From positions 124,001 through 188,000 of the forward strand of contig NZ_WJYO01000001.1 of the NCBI RefSeq assembly GCF_010994095.1: 64,000 nucleotides of DNA, written 5' to 3'. The translations under genes and the position numbers were made by a program. The notes beneath the pieces are model-generated. The model was given only the letters and a program-made list of their open reading frames with translations, was not told where the DNA came from and searched no databases. The number at the start of each line of letters is the position of its first letter. Position 1 is the first letter of the stretch. This document shows, in pieces, positions 49,412 through 56,590 of the stretch. The stretch is from Mumia xiangluensis (GTDB taxonomy: Bacteria; Actinomycetota; Actinomycetes; Propionibacteriales; Nocardioidaceae).

Positions 49412-52077
49412 GGCGGCGACTCGTACGGGGCGGCCTGGCGCTGCTGGTCGTGGCGACGGCGGTGGTGGGGCCGGGGTTTCGACTCGCTCCGCTCGCTCAA
49501 CCAGCGGGGGCCGCTCCGGCTCAACCAGCGGAGGCCGCTCTCGCTCAACCAGCGGGGGCCGCTCTCGCTCAACCAGCGGGGGCCGCTCTCGCTCGGGCCG
49601 CTGCTGCGTCGTCCGCGTACGGCGCGTCCAAGACGCTGACCCGCGCGCACGTCGCCGCCGACGGCACGACCGAGGTCGTCGACGAGCGCAAGGTGACCGT
49701 GCGGGTCGACCAGACCACCGGGCTGCAGGGTCGGCAGCGGCTCCGTGTCAGCTGGACGGGCGCACACCCGAGCGCGGCACGCGCGGCGAACCCCTACGGC
49801 GAGGGCGGGATGGCGCAGGAGTATCCCGTCGTCATCCTCCAGTGCCGCGGCGTGGACTCGGCCAGCGTGCCCGCGTCCCAGCGGCTCTCGCCGGAGACGT
49901 GCTGGACCTCGACCCGTCAGCAGCGGTCCCAGATGGTGACGGAGCGAGCCGCGATCTGGCGCAAGGACCGCGCCGCGTCGACCGGCGAGCGCGAGCAGAA
50001 GACCGGCATCTCCCCGTGGCCGAGCGCGAAGGTCTGCCCGGACGTCGACTTCATGTCGACGCACCTGACCCCGTTCGTCGCCCGCTCGGGCAAGGTCTTC
50101 CCTGCGTGCTCGTCCGAGACGATGCCGCCCGAGGCCGCCACCGGCGCGTCGTTCCCGCCGGCCGAGATCGCAGCGTTCACCGACCTCGAGGGCAAGGGCG
50201 AGGTGCAGTACGAGGTCCGCAGCGCCGTCGAGAACGAGTCGCTCGGCTGCTCGCGCTCGGTGCGCTGCTCGATCGTCGTCATCCCGATCATGGGGATCAG
50301 CTGCGGCAGGGACGCGGCCACGCCGGCTGACGAGGAGTGCCGCAAGCCCGGTCAGTGGACCGCAGGCTCGAGCAACTCGGCGAGTCTCGGCGTCGACGCC
50401 GCCGTCTCCCCGTCGTACTGGTGGTCGGAGTCGAACTGGAAGGGCCGCTTCAGCGTGCCGTTGTCGTTCGGCCTCCCGCCGGACGCGTGCAACGTCCTCG
50501 ACAGCCGGGCGCCGGTCGCGTTCTACGGCTCCGAGCTGCTCAGCCAGGCGGCGCTCCAGTGGGCGCCCGCGTACTGCCTGCGCAAGGACCGGTTCAAGTT
50601 CCAGCACAACCGGATGGCCGACGACGTCGCCTTCACCCTGATGCAGGGCGGTGGCGCCGCAGCGGCATTCGTCTCGCGCGGCCACGCGGACGAAGGGGCG
50701 ACACCGGTCGGGTACGCGCCGGTCGCCGTGACCGGGTTCGCGGTCTCGTACGTCGTGGACAAGCCCGGCAACACAGGCGAGGCACTGCGGCTCCGGTTGA
50801 ACGCCCGCCTGCTCGCGAAGCTGCTCACGCAGAGCTATCCCGCCTCGTACTCCGGACGTCAGCGCCCGGGCCTCGAGAAGAACCCGCTCTCGCTCAACAC
50901 CGATCCCGAGTTCATCGCCCTCAATCCGGGACTCGACAAGCAGGCCCGCGAGGCGACGGCGACCGTCCTGTCGCTGTCGGAGTCGTCGGACGTGATCCGG
51001 ACGCTCACCGCCTACATCGCGGCGGACCGCGACGCCGCCGCCTTCGTGAAGGGCAAGGCGGACCGGTGGGGCATGAAGGTCAACCCGGCGTACAGGGCGA
51101 TCGGCCTGCCGCGCGCCGAGTGGCCGTTGAAGGACACGTTCGTCCCGAGGTCCGAGCTGGAGTGCCGCAAGGAGAACCCCGCCCCGTACCTCAGCCAGGT
51201 CGCCGCACCCGTCAGCAGCCTGCGCAAGATCGCCGAGGCGGTCCTCGACGCGTGGCCGAACGTCCAGACGCGGTGCGAGCGCGCGACGATGTCGGACCCG
51301 TGGAAGCTCGGCCGCATCGAGCGCCAGGGCGTCGGCAACCGCTTCATGATCGGCATCGTCACGCTCGGCGACGCCGAGCGCTTCGGCCTGCGCACCGCCG
51401 AGCTCCAGACGCAGCGCGCGTCGGGAGGTCGTCCCGCCAGGTTCGTCGCGCCGACCAGCACGGCGCTGAAGGCCGCCGTCCGCGAGGCGGACGGCGGCAC
51501 GCTCGGCAAGGCGTTCACGCTGGACCCGACGACGCTGCGCGCTGAGGCGCCACGCGCGTACCCGGGCACGATGATCGTCTACGCCGCCGCGCGCCTGGAG
51601 GGGCTCGCGAAGAAGCAGGCCGGCGACGTCGCGCAGTTCATCGAGGTGGCGACGCGACGAGGCCAGCGCGTCGGCACCGGCAACGGCGACCTGCCTCCGG
51701 GCTACCTGCCGATCACCAGGACCGGAGCCACGGCAGACCTGTACGCCTCCGCGCAGGAGGCGGCGGACGCGATCCGCGCGCAGAAGGGTCTGCCGGGCTC
51801 CGCTGACGAGGGTGACGACAAGTCCGACACGCCTGCGGCGGACTCCCCTGCACCCTCCGCTCCGGCAGCGCCGCTCGCGGTGCCCACGGCAGCCGCCACT
51901 CCGCCGACCAAGAGCAGCGCCGTCGCCACGACGCGTGCCGTGACGACTGCCCCGACCGGGGACACTCCAGCCCCGCTCGCCGGAATCGCGCTGCCGCTCC
52001 TGCTGGGGCTGGCCATGGTGCTCGGCGTGGCCGCGCCCGCCGCGAAGCAGCTCGTCCAGCGGAGGTCGCGCCGATGA
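49408..52077 (+). CDS. large exported PstS-related protein with C-terminal membrane anchor
   Basis: The 889-residue protein has a signal helix (about 8-22), an Ala/Pro/Gln-rich repeat region (about 23-64) coded by the repeat element, and a long extracellular part. Segments such as RMADDVAFTLMQGGGAAAAF, VGYAPVAVTGFAVSYVVDKP, LLAKLLTQSYPASYSG and NRFMIGIVTLGDAERFGLRT recall the two-lobed phosphate-binding fold, but the SGSGT phosphate loop is not seen. About ten cysteines suggest disulfides. A low-complexity stalk (about 800-850) leads to a last helix (LAGIALPLLLGLAMVLGVAA) and RRSRR. Role in phosphate capture is inferred from coupling (ATGA overlaps both sides). Confidence 0.75.
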   Translation: MRRRLVRGGLALLVVATAVVGPGFRLAPLAQPAGAAPAQPAEAALAQPAGAALAQPAGAALARAAAASSAYGASKTLTRAHVAADGTTEVVDERKVTVRVDQTTGLQGRQRLRVSWTGAHPSAARAANPYGEGGMAQEYPVVILQCRGVDSASVPASQRLSPETCWTSTRQQRSQMVTERAAIWRKDRAASTGEREQKTGISPWPSAKVCPDVDFMSTHLTPFVARSGKVFPACSSETMPPEAATGASFPPAEIAAFTDLEGKGEVQYEVRSAVENESLGCSRSVRCSIVVIPIMGISCGRDAATPADEECRKPGQWTAGSSNSASLGVDAAVSPSYWWSESNWKGRFSVPLSFGLPPDACNVLDSRAPVAFYGSELLSQAALQWAPAYCLRKDRFKFQHNRMADDVAFTLMQGGGAAAAFVSRGHADEGATPVGYAPVAVTGFAVSYVVDKPGNTGEALRLRLNARLLAKLLTQSYPASYSGRQRPGLEKNPLSLNTDPEFIALNPGLDKQAREATATVLSLSESSDVIRTLTAYIAADRDAAAFVKGKADRWGMKVNPAYRAIGLPRAEWPLKDTFVPRSELECRKENPAPYLSQVAAPVSSLRKIAEAVLDAWPNVQTRCERATMSDPWKLGRIERQGVGNRFMIGIVTLGDAERFGLRTAELQTQRASGGRPARFVAPTSTALKAAVREADGGTLGKAFTLDPTTLRAEAPRAYPGTMIVYAAARLEGLAKKQAGDVAQFIEVATRRGQRVGTGNGDLPPGYLPITRTGATADLYASAQEAADAIRAQKGLPGSADEGDDKSDTPAADSPAPSAPAAPLAVPTAAATPPTKSSAVATTRAVTTAPTGDTPAPLAGIALPLLLGLAMVLGVAAPAAKQLVQRRSRR
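49475..49600 (+). repeat. repeat element and 24-base tandem array inside a coding sequence
   Basis: The 33-base element (49475-49507) and copies of GCTCAACCAGCGG at 49495, 49519, 49543 and 49567 have a period of exactly 24 bases, which keeps the frame and encodes the 8-residue unit ALAQPAGA. The same element at 7702 and 45430 is intergenic with uneven periods. Confidence 0.88.
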
Positions 52078-53063
52078 CGACAGCCCTCGGCCCGTCCGCC
52101 CAGACCACCGAACGGGCTCCCGCGCCGGCGCCTCCGGCGCCCGCGCCCGAAGGCCCGGACGAGATGCTGCCCGAGTCCACCCCCGAGCCCGCGCCGTCCG
52201 GTTCCCACCCCGGCGCACCGCGCCCGGACCGGTCGTCGTTCGTGGTCCTCGACGCACTGACCGTGCTCGCCCTGGTCTGCGCGTGGACCGTGCTCCAGGT
52301 GCTCGTGCTGTCCGGGATCTCCCAGCAGCGGAGCCAGGACCTCCTGTACGGCGCCTTCCGGACCGAGCTCGCCTCCGCGACGGCGCCGGTCGGCGGCGTG
52401 ATCCCCGTCGGTGCCCCGGTCGCCCTGCTCGAGGCGCCGTCGATCGACCTCGAGCAGGTGGTCGTCGAGGGCACCAGCGGCCGTACGCTCCTCGCCGGGC
52501 CCGGGCACCGTCGCGACACGCCGCTGCCGGGTCAGGCCGGCACGTCGCTGGTCTACGGACGAGCACAGACGTACGGCGGTCCGTTCGGGCAGATCAGCTC
52601 GCTCGCACCCGGCGACACCGTAGCGACGACCACCGGCCAGGGGCGCGCGACGTACGTCGTCGAGAAGGTGCGCCGCGCCGGCGATCCTCTGCCGCAGCCG
52701 TTGGCCGCCGAGCAGGGGCGCCTGACGCTCACCAGTGCCGAAGAGTCCGGTGGCCGGCTGGGAGCGCTGCGGCCGCAGGGCACGCTCTACGTCGACCTGC
52801 GACTGACCTCGAAGCCCTTCCCGACCCCGGCCGGTCGCCCGGCGGCCGTCACCGACGCTGAGCGCGCGATGGGTACGTCGACCGACGACATCGCAGCGCT
52901 CGCGTTCGCCCTCCAAGGGATCCTGCTCGTCGTCGTGGCCGTGGTCCTCGCACGACGCCGCCTCCCCGGTGCCGTCGTCTGGGTCATCGCGGCGCCCGTG
53001 ACCATCGCGCTGGCGTGGTGGTGCACGGACCTGGCGATGCCGATGCTGCCGAACCTGATGTGA
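52074..53063 (+). CDS. sortase-fold protein lacking catalytic His and Cys
   Basis: The 329-residue protein has a Pro-rich cytoplasmic N-terminus, a helix (about 59-82), a sortase-like extracellular domain and two C-terminal helices (about 280-298 and 303-320). The sortase pattern is clear: APSIDLEQVVVEGTSG, LPGQAGTSLV, FGQISSLAPGDTV and ATYVVEKVRRAG. Where active sortases have the His of AGH, this has YGR (Arg 163), and where they have TLxTC this has TLTSA (Ala 222); the Arg (about 228) remains. So it is probably a non-catalytic scaffold or assembly factor. It is coupled to the preceding gene by ATGA. Confidence 0.78.
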   Translation: MTTALGPSAQTTERAPAPAPPAPAPEGPDEMLPESTPEPAPSGSHPGAPRPDRSSFVVLDALTVLALVCAWTVLQVLVLSGISQQRSQDLLYGAFRTELASATAPVGGVIPVGAPVALLEAPSIDLEQVVVEGTSGRTLLAGPGHRRDTPLPGQAGTSLVYGRAQTYGGPFGQISSLAPGDTVATTTGQGRATYVVEKVRRAGDPLPQPLAAEQGRLTLTSAEESGGRLGALRPQGTLYVDLRLTSKPFPTPAGRPAAVTDAERAMGTSTDDIAALAFALQGILLVVVAVVLARRRLPGAVVWVIAAPVTIALAWWCTDLAMPMLPNLM

Positions 53064-53112
53064 GAGCGGTCCGCGGTGACCCGCTGACGCACTCCCCGCG
53101 CGGACGCGAACC

Positions 53113-53134
53113 GGTCACCGAGTGTTCACCGCAC
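53113..53134 (+). promoter_or_regulatory. PHO-box-like direct repeat upstream of pstS
   Basis: GGTCACCGAGT and GTTCACCGCAC are adjacent 11-base units of the GTTCACC type recognised by PhoP in actinobacteria. It lies 83 bases before the pstS ATG in a 154-base gap. Confidence 0.65.
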
Positions 53135-53172
53135 GCCAGTCCTGTGTCCAGCCTGCGCCCCCACGATCGAGT

Positions 53173-53191
53173 CGGAGTCGCGTCGACTCCG
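53173..53191 (+). promoter_or_regulatory. 8-base stem hairpin in the pstS leader
   Basis: CGGAGTCG (53173-53180) and CGACTCCG (53184-53191) are perfect arms with a 3-base loop, 26 bases before the ATG. It may be an operator or stabilise the mRNA. Confidence 0.35.
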
Positions 53192-53217
53192 TCGCACACA
53201 GAATGAGGTCATCTCCC

Positions 53218-54816
53218 ATGTCACCAAGGCCCCTGACCGCCGTCGGCGTCGCCGCGCTCAGCGCTGCCCTCGTCCTCGGCACTCCGCTCGCCGCCTCCGC
53301 GGACCCGACCAGCACCCCCGCTGCCACCGACATCGTCGGTGTCGGCTCGGACACCACCCAGTTCGTCCTCGGCTACCTCGCGAACGGCACCACCGTCAAC
53401 GGCACCGTGCTGAAGGGCTACAACGAGGGCCGCGCCACGGGGAAGCTCGCGAGCTTCGACGCGATCAAGGCCGACGGCACGACCGGCGATCCGATCGTGC
53501 TGAAGACCGGCGCCGCCTCGATCGCGCGCCCGAACGGCTCGAGTGCCGGCAAGGGCCTCCTGTACGGCGCGAGCCCCAACGCGAACGTGAACTACGCCCG
53601 TTCGTCGAGCTCGCTCAGCGACCCCGAGAAGGCCGCCAACCTCTACCAGATCCCGTTCGCGATCGACGGCATCAAGCTCGCCGTCCGCAAGGCCGGCAGC
53701 AACGCACCGGCGGCCATCTCGGGCGCGGACGTCGTGAAGATCTACAACGGCACCTACACGAACTGGAACCAGCTGGGCGGCGCCGCAGGCGTCATCAAGC
53801 CGCTGATCCCGCAGAGCGGCTCGGGCACCCGCTCGGTCTTCGAGGGCCAGCTCAAGGCGCTCAACGGCGGCGTGGCCGTCGTTCTCGCGCCGGGTGTCGC
53901 CGAGACCCAGGAGCACAGCGACGCGGACGTCAAGAACGACGCGAACGCGATCGTGCCGTTCTCGACCGGCCGCGCCAAGGTCACGCCGACGATCACTCTC
54001 TCCGGCGGCTGGTCGTTCACGCGTGCGCTCTACAACGTCGTGCGCGTGACCGACCTCGGTTCGCCGTGGGCGGCCGGAATCTTCCTCGAGAACGGCTTCG
54101 CCTGCAGCGCAGCCGCGAAGCCCCTGATCGAGGCCGCCGGCTTCGAGCAGCTCGCCACGCCCGCCAAGGGCGGCGTCTGCGGCGAGCCCACCCAGGACGC
54201 GACGTCGAACTTCACGACGTCGGCGGACACGCCCGCCAAGGTCGCGTCGACGACCTCGGTCGCCGTCCCCGGCGCCGCGTCGTACGGCAAGACCCGGACG
54301 GTCGTCGCGACGGTGCGTCGCGGCGGCGCTGCAGCGACGGGCTCGGTCGTCGTGAAGGTCGGCTCGCGTCCTGCGCAGACCGTCGCCCTTTCCGGAGGCC
54401 GCGCCTCGGTCACCCTGCCTGCCTCGCTCGGCGCAGGCGCGTACGCGGTCACGGCGTCCTTCGGCGGGAACGCCACCACGGCGGCCTCGAAGACGCAGGG
54501 CGTCCTGCGGGTCACGAAGGCGTCCTCGAAGGTCGGCTTCACGATCTCGCCGAAGAAGCTCACCGCGAAGAAGCGCGCCAAGGCGGCCGTCAAGGTGAGC
54601 CTGCCCGGCCTGCCGGCATCGATCCGCCCGTCGGGTCGCGTCCTCGTCCTCGACGGCAAGAAGGTCGTCGGCCGCGGCACCGTCTCGGCCAAGGGCACGG
54701 TGACCGTCAAGCTCGCGAAGCTCAAGAAGGGCAAGCACAAGCTCAAGGTGACCTACGCCGGCAACGGCAACGTCTTCGCCTCGACGTCGAAGGTGATCAA
54801 GGTCCGCGTCCGCTGA
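53218..54816 (+). CDS. pstS: secreted PstS phosphate-binding protein with Ig-like C-terminal domains
   Basis: The 532-residue protein has a signal peptide (about 1-28, ending ASA) and a PstS domain (about 35-345) with [12 protein letters not shown] and the phosphate loop SGSGT (about 201-205). Two Ig-like beta repeats follow (about 365-450 and 455-532; [40 protein letters not shown]) that are Lys-rich. There is no lipobox or C-terminal helix, so retention may rely on the Ig-like repeats or wall binding. The ATG follows GAGG by 10 bases and a PHO-box-like site lies upstream. Confidence 0.9.
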   Translation: MSPRPLTAVGVAALSAALVLGTPLAASADPTSTPAATDIVGVGSDTTQFVLGYLANGTTVNGTVLKGYNEGRATGKLASFDAIKADGTTGDPIVLKTGAASIARPNGSSAGKGLLYGASPNANVNYARSSSSLSDPEKAANLYQIPFAIDGIKLAVRKAGSNAPAAISGADVVKIYNGTYTNWNQLGGAAGVIKPLIPQSGSGTRSVFEGQLKALNGGVAVVLAPGVAETQEHSDADVKNDANAIVPFSTGRAKVTPTITLSGGWSFTRALYNVVRVTDLGSPWAAGIFLENGFACSAAAKPLIEAAGFEQLATPAKGGVCGEPTQDATSNFTTSADTPAKVASTTSVAVPGAASYGKTRTVVATVRRGGAAATGSVVVKVGSRPAQTVALSGGRASVTLPASLGAGAYAVTASFGGNATTAASKTQGVLRVTKASSKVGFTISPKKLTAKKRAKAAVKVSLPGLPASIRPSGRVLVLDGKKVVGRGTVSAKGTVTVKLAKLKKGKHKLKVTYAGNGNVFASTSKVIKVRVR

Positions 54817-54847
54817 CGTAGACCGCCCACCGCACTCACCCGCTCGC

Positions 54848-54881
54848 GCCGGGGTCGACCTCGTTCGAGGGCGGCCCCGGC
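54848..54881 (+). terminator. attenuator-like hairpin between pstS and pstB
   Basis: GCCGGGG (54848-54854) pairs with CCCCGGC (54875-54881), with an inner CCTCG/CGAGG stem. It lies 31 bases after the pstS stop and before the GAAGGAAG ribosome site of pstB, so it could reduce read-through and keep binding protein in excess. Confidence 0.5.
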
Positions 54882-54907
54882 CGAGCCGTACACGAAGGAA
54901 GCACACC

Positions 54908-55747
54908 GTGGCGATCGACCAGACGCTCCAGATCCCCGGGTTCCCGCCCGCACCCTCGTCCCGCTCGCTCGCGCTCGCCGAGCTGGCGGCGTACGACGTG
55001 TCGGCGTGGTTCGGCACCCACAAGGTGCTCGACCGGGTCAGCCTGACCATGCCCGCGGGCGAGATCACCGCGCTGATCGGCCCGTCCGGCTGCGGCAAGT
55101 CGACGTTCCTGCGGATCCTGAACCGCATGCACGAGCTCGTGCCCAGCGCGTCCATGGCCGGCGAGGTGCAGCTCGACGGCGAGGACGTCTACGCGCCGAC
55201 CCGCAAGCTCACCGACGCGCGCAAGGCGATCGGCATGGTGTTCCAGAAGCCGAACCCGTTCCCGGCGATGTCGATCGAGCAGAACGTGCTGGCCGGCCTC
55301 AAGCTGACCGGCACGCGCGCCAGCAAGGACACCCGCGAGGAGCTCGTCCAGTCGTGCCTCACGAAGGCAGGCCTGTGGAAGGAGGTCAAGGACCGTCTCT
55401 CCGCGCCGGGTGGCGGCCTGTCCGGCGGACAGCAGCAGCGCCTCTGCATCGCCCGGTCGCTCGCGGTGCGTCCGCGGGTCCTCCTGATGGACGAACCGTG
55501 CTCCGCACTGGACCCGACGTCGACACGAGTGATCGAGGAGACGATGCTAGAGCTGGCAGAGGAGGTCACCATCGTCATCGTCACGCACAACATGCAGCAG
55601 GCTGCTCGTGTCTCGAGCCGCTGTGCGTTCTTCCTCGCTGCCCAGGGCACACCGGGTGTGATCATCGAGCACGGCGACACCCCCGCGATGTTCGGCGCGC
55701 CGCAGGACCGCCGTACGGCCGACTACGTGAGCGGCCGCTTCGGGTGA
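54908..55747 (+). CDS. pstB: phosphate ABC transporter ATPase PstB
   Basis: The 279-residue ATPase has Walker [10 protein letters not shown] (58-66), Q-loop [13 protein letters not shown], signature LSGGQQQR, Walker [14 protein letters not shown] and H-loop [12 protein letters not shown]. These are the diagnostic PstB blocks (KPNPFP, NMQQA). The GTG start has GAAGGAAG upstream. It energises PstC-PstA and follows pstS; its stop overlaps the next start as GTGA. Confidence 0.95.
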   Translation: MAIDQTLQIPGFPPAPSSRSLALAELAAYDVSAWFGTHKVLDRVSLTMPAGEITALIGPSGCGKSTFLRILNRMHELVPSASMAGEVQLDGEDVYAPTRKLTDARKAIGMVFQKPNPFPAMSIEQNVLAGLKLTGTRASKDTREELVQSCLTKAGLWKEVKDRLSAPGGGLSGGQQQRLCIARSLAVRPRVLLMDEPCSALDPTSTRVIEETMLELAEEVTIVIVTHNMQQAARVSSRCAFFLAAQGTPGVIIEHGDTPAMFGAPQDRRTADYVSGRFG

Positions 55748-56529
55748 GTGGAGGCCTCGTGCGCGGACCTGTCCTGGTCGCCCTGGTGGGGGCTGCCGGG
55801 GTGTTCGCCGCGACCGCGGCGCTGCTCTCAACCTCGGGCAGCGGCGAGGCGAGCGTCGGCGAGCTCGCCCTGGTCGATCCTGCCGCGATCGCGCCCGCCG
55901 CGGCGCCGACCGCGGTCGCCGCGGCCGAGGTTCCCGGTGGCGTGACCGCCTCGCTCGACCGGCCCGAAGCCGCCGCGGTGTGGGTCGAGAGCACCGCCGC
56001 TCGGGTCGGCATCGGCCAGGTCGCGGTCGCCGCGTACGCGAACGCCTCCCTGCGCATCGGCGTCGAGCAGCCCGGCTGCAACCTCGAGTGGACGACGCTC
56101 GCCGGCATCGGCTGGGTGGAGTCCCAGCACGGCACGCTGGGCGGCAACGAGGTCCTGCACGACGGCACGACCCGGGAGCCGATCCTCGGCCCCGCCCTCG
56201 ACGGCTCGGAGGGCGTCGGCGCGATCCGACCCGGCGCCGACGACACCGCCGCGCACGGCAACACCGACTGGGACCACGCCGTCGGCCCGATGCAGTTCAT
56301 CGGCAGCACGTGGAGCCGATGGGGATCCGACGGCGACGGCGACGGCGTCGCGGACCGCGGTGACATCGACGACGCTGCCTACTCAGCCGGCCGCTACCTG
56401 TGCGGCGACGGGTACGACCTCGCGACCGGCACCGGATGGACGGCCGCGATCTTCGCCTACAACCACTCCGACGCCTACGTCACGTCGGTGCTCGCCGCCG
56501 CGAACACGTACGCCGAGAGCTCGGGCTGA
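55744..56529 (+). CDS. lytic transglycosylase-like protein
   Basis: The 261-residue exported protein has a signal helix (about 8-30) and a lysozyme-like domain: [18 protein letters not shown] (catalytic Glu about 128), [20 protein letters not shown] and [20 protein letters not shown]. This matches the SLT/RpfB-like membrane-bound transglycosylase family B, which cuts peptidoglycan. It overlaps pstB (GTGA), so wall remodelling is tied to phosphate starvation. The GTG at 55744 is chosen for the overlap; a GTG at 55759 with GGAGG upstream is possible. Confidence 0.85.
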   Translation: MSGGLVRGPVLVALVGAAGVFAATAALLSTSGSGEASVGELALVDPAAIAPAAAPTAVAAAEVPGGVTASLDRPEAAAVWVESTAARVGIGQVAVAAYANASLRIGVEQPGCNLEWTTLAGIGWVESQHGTLGGNEVLHDGTTREPILGPALDGSEGVGAIRPGADDTAAHGNTDWDHAVGPMQFIGSTWSRWGSDGDGDGVADRGDIDDAAYSAGRYLCGDGYDLATGTGWTAAIFAYNHSDAYVTSVLAAANTYAESSG

Positions 56530-56542
56530 GCTCTCGGCGTAC
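56508..56542 (+). terminator. 15-base perfect hairpin at the end of the phosphate locus
   Basis: Arms GTACGCCGAGAGCTC (56508-56522) and GAGCTCTCGGCGTAC (56528-56542) are perfect with a 5-base loop and overlap the transglycosylase stop codon. No T-run follows, but the stem is strong enough to end transcription. Confidence 0.6.
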
Positions 56543-56590
56543 GGGTAGTTCGGAGTACGGGTCGTTCGGCGTACCGGTCCTCCGGCGTCA
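56534..56590. repeat. 16-base tandem repeat between convergent genes
   Basis: Three copies of a 16-base unit of the form TCGG(C/A)GTACSGGTMGT start at 56534, 56550 and 56566, and a partial fourth runs into the end of the MMPL gene. The first copy shares the hairpin's right arm. Confidence 0.6.

Noticed and set aside
49381-52566. Minus-strand open frame of over 1000 codons in the phosphate locus.
   Set aside because: It is antisense to the PstS-related and sortase-like genes; no domain is visible and its ends do not respect gene borders.
52074-53063. Active sortase working on LPxTG proteins of the locus.
   Set aside because: Catalytic His and Cys are replaced, and no LPxTG-type sorting signal is seen in the coupled proteins, which end in plain membrane anchors.
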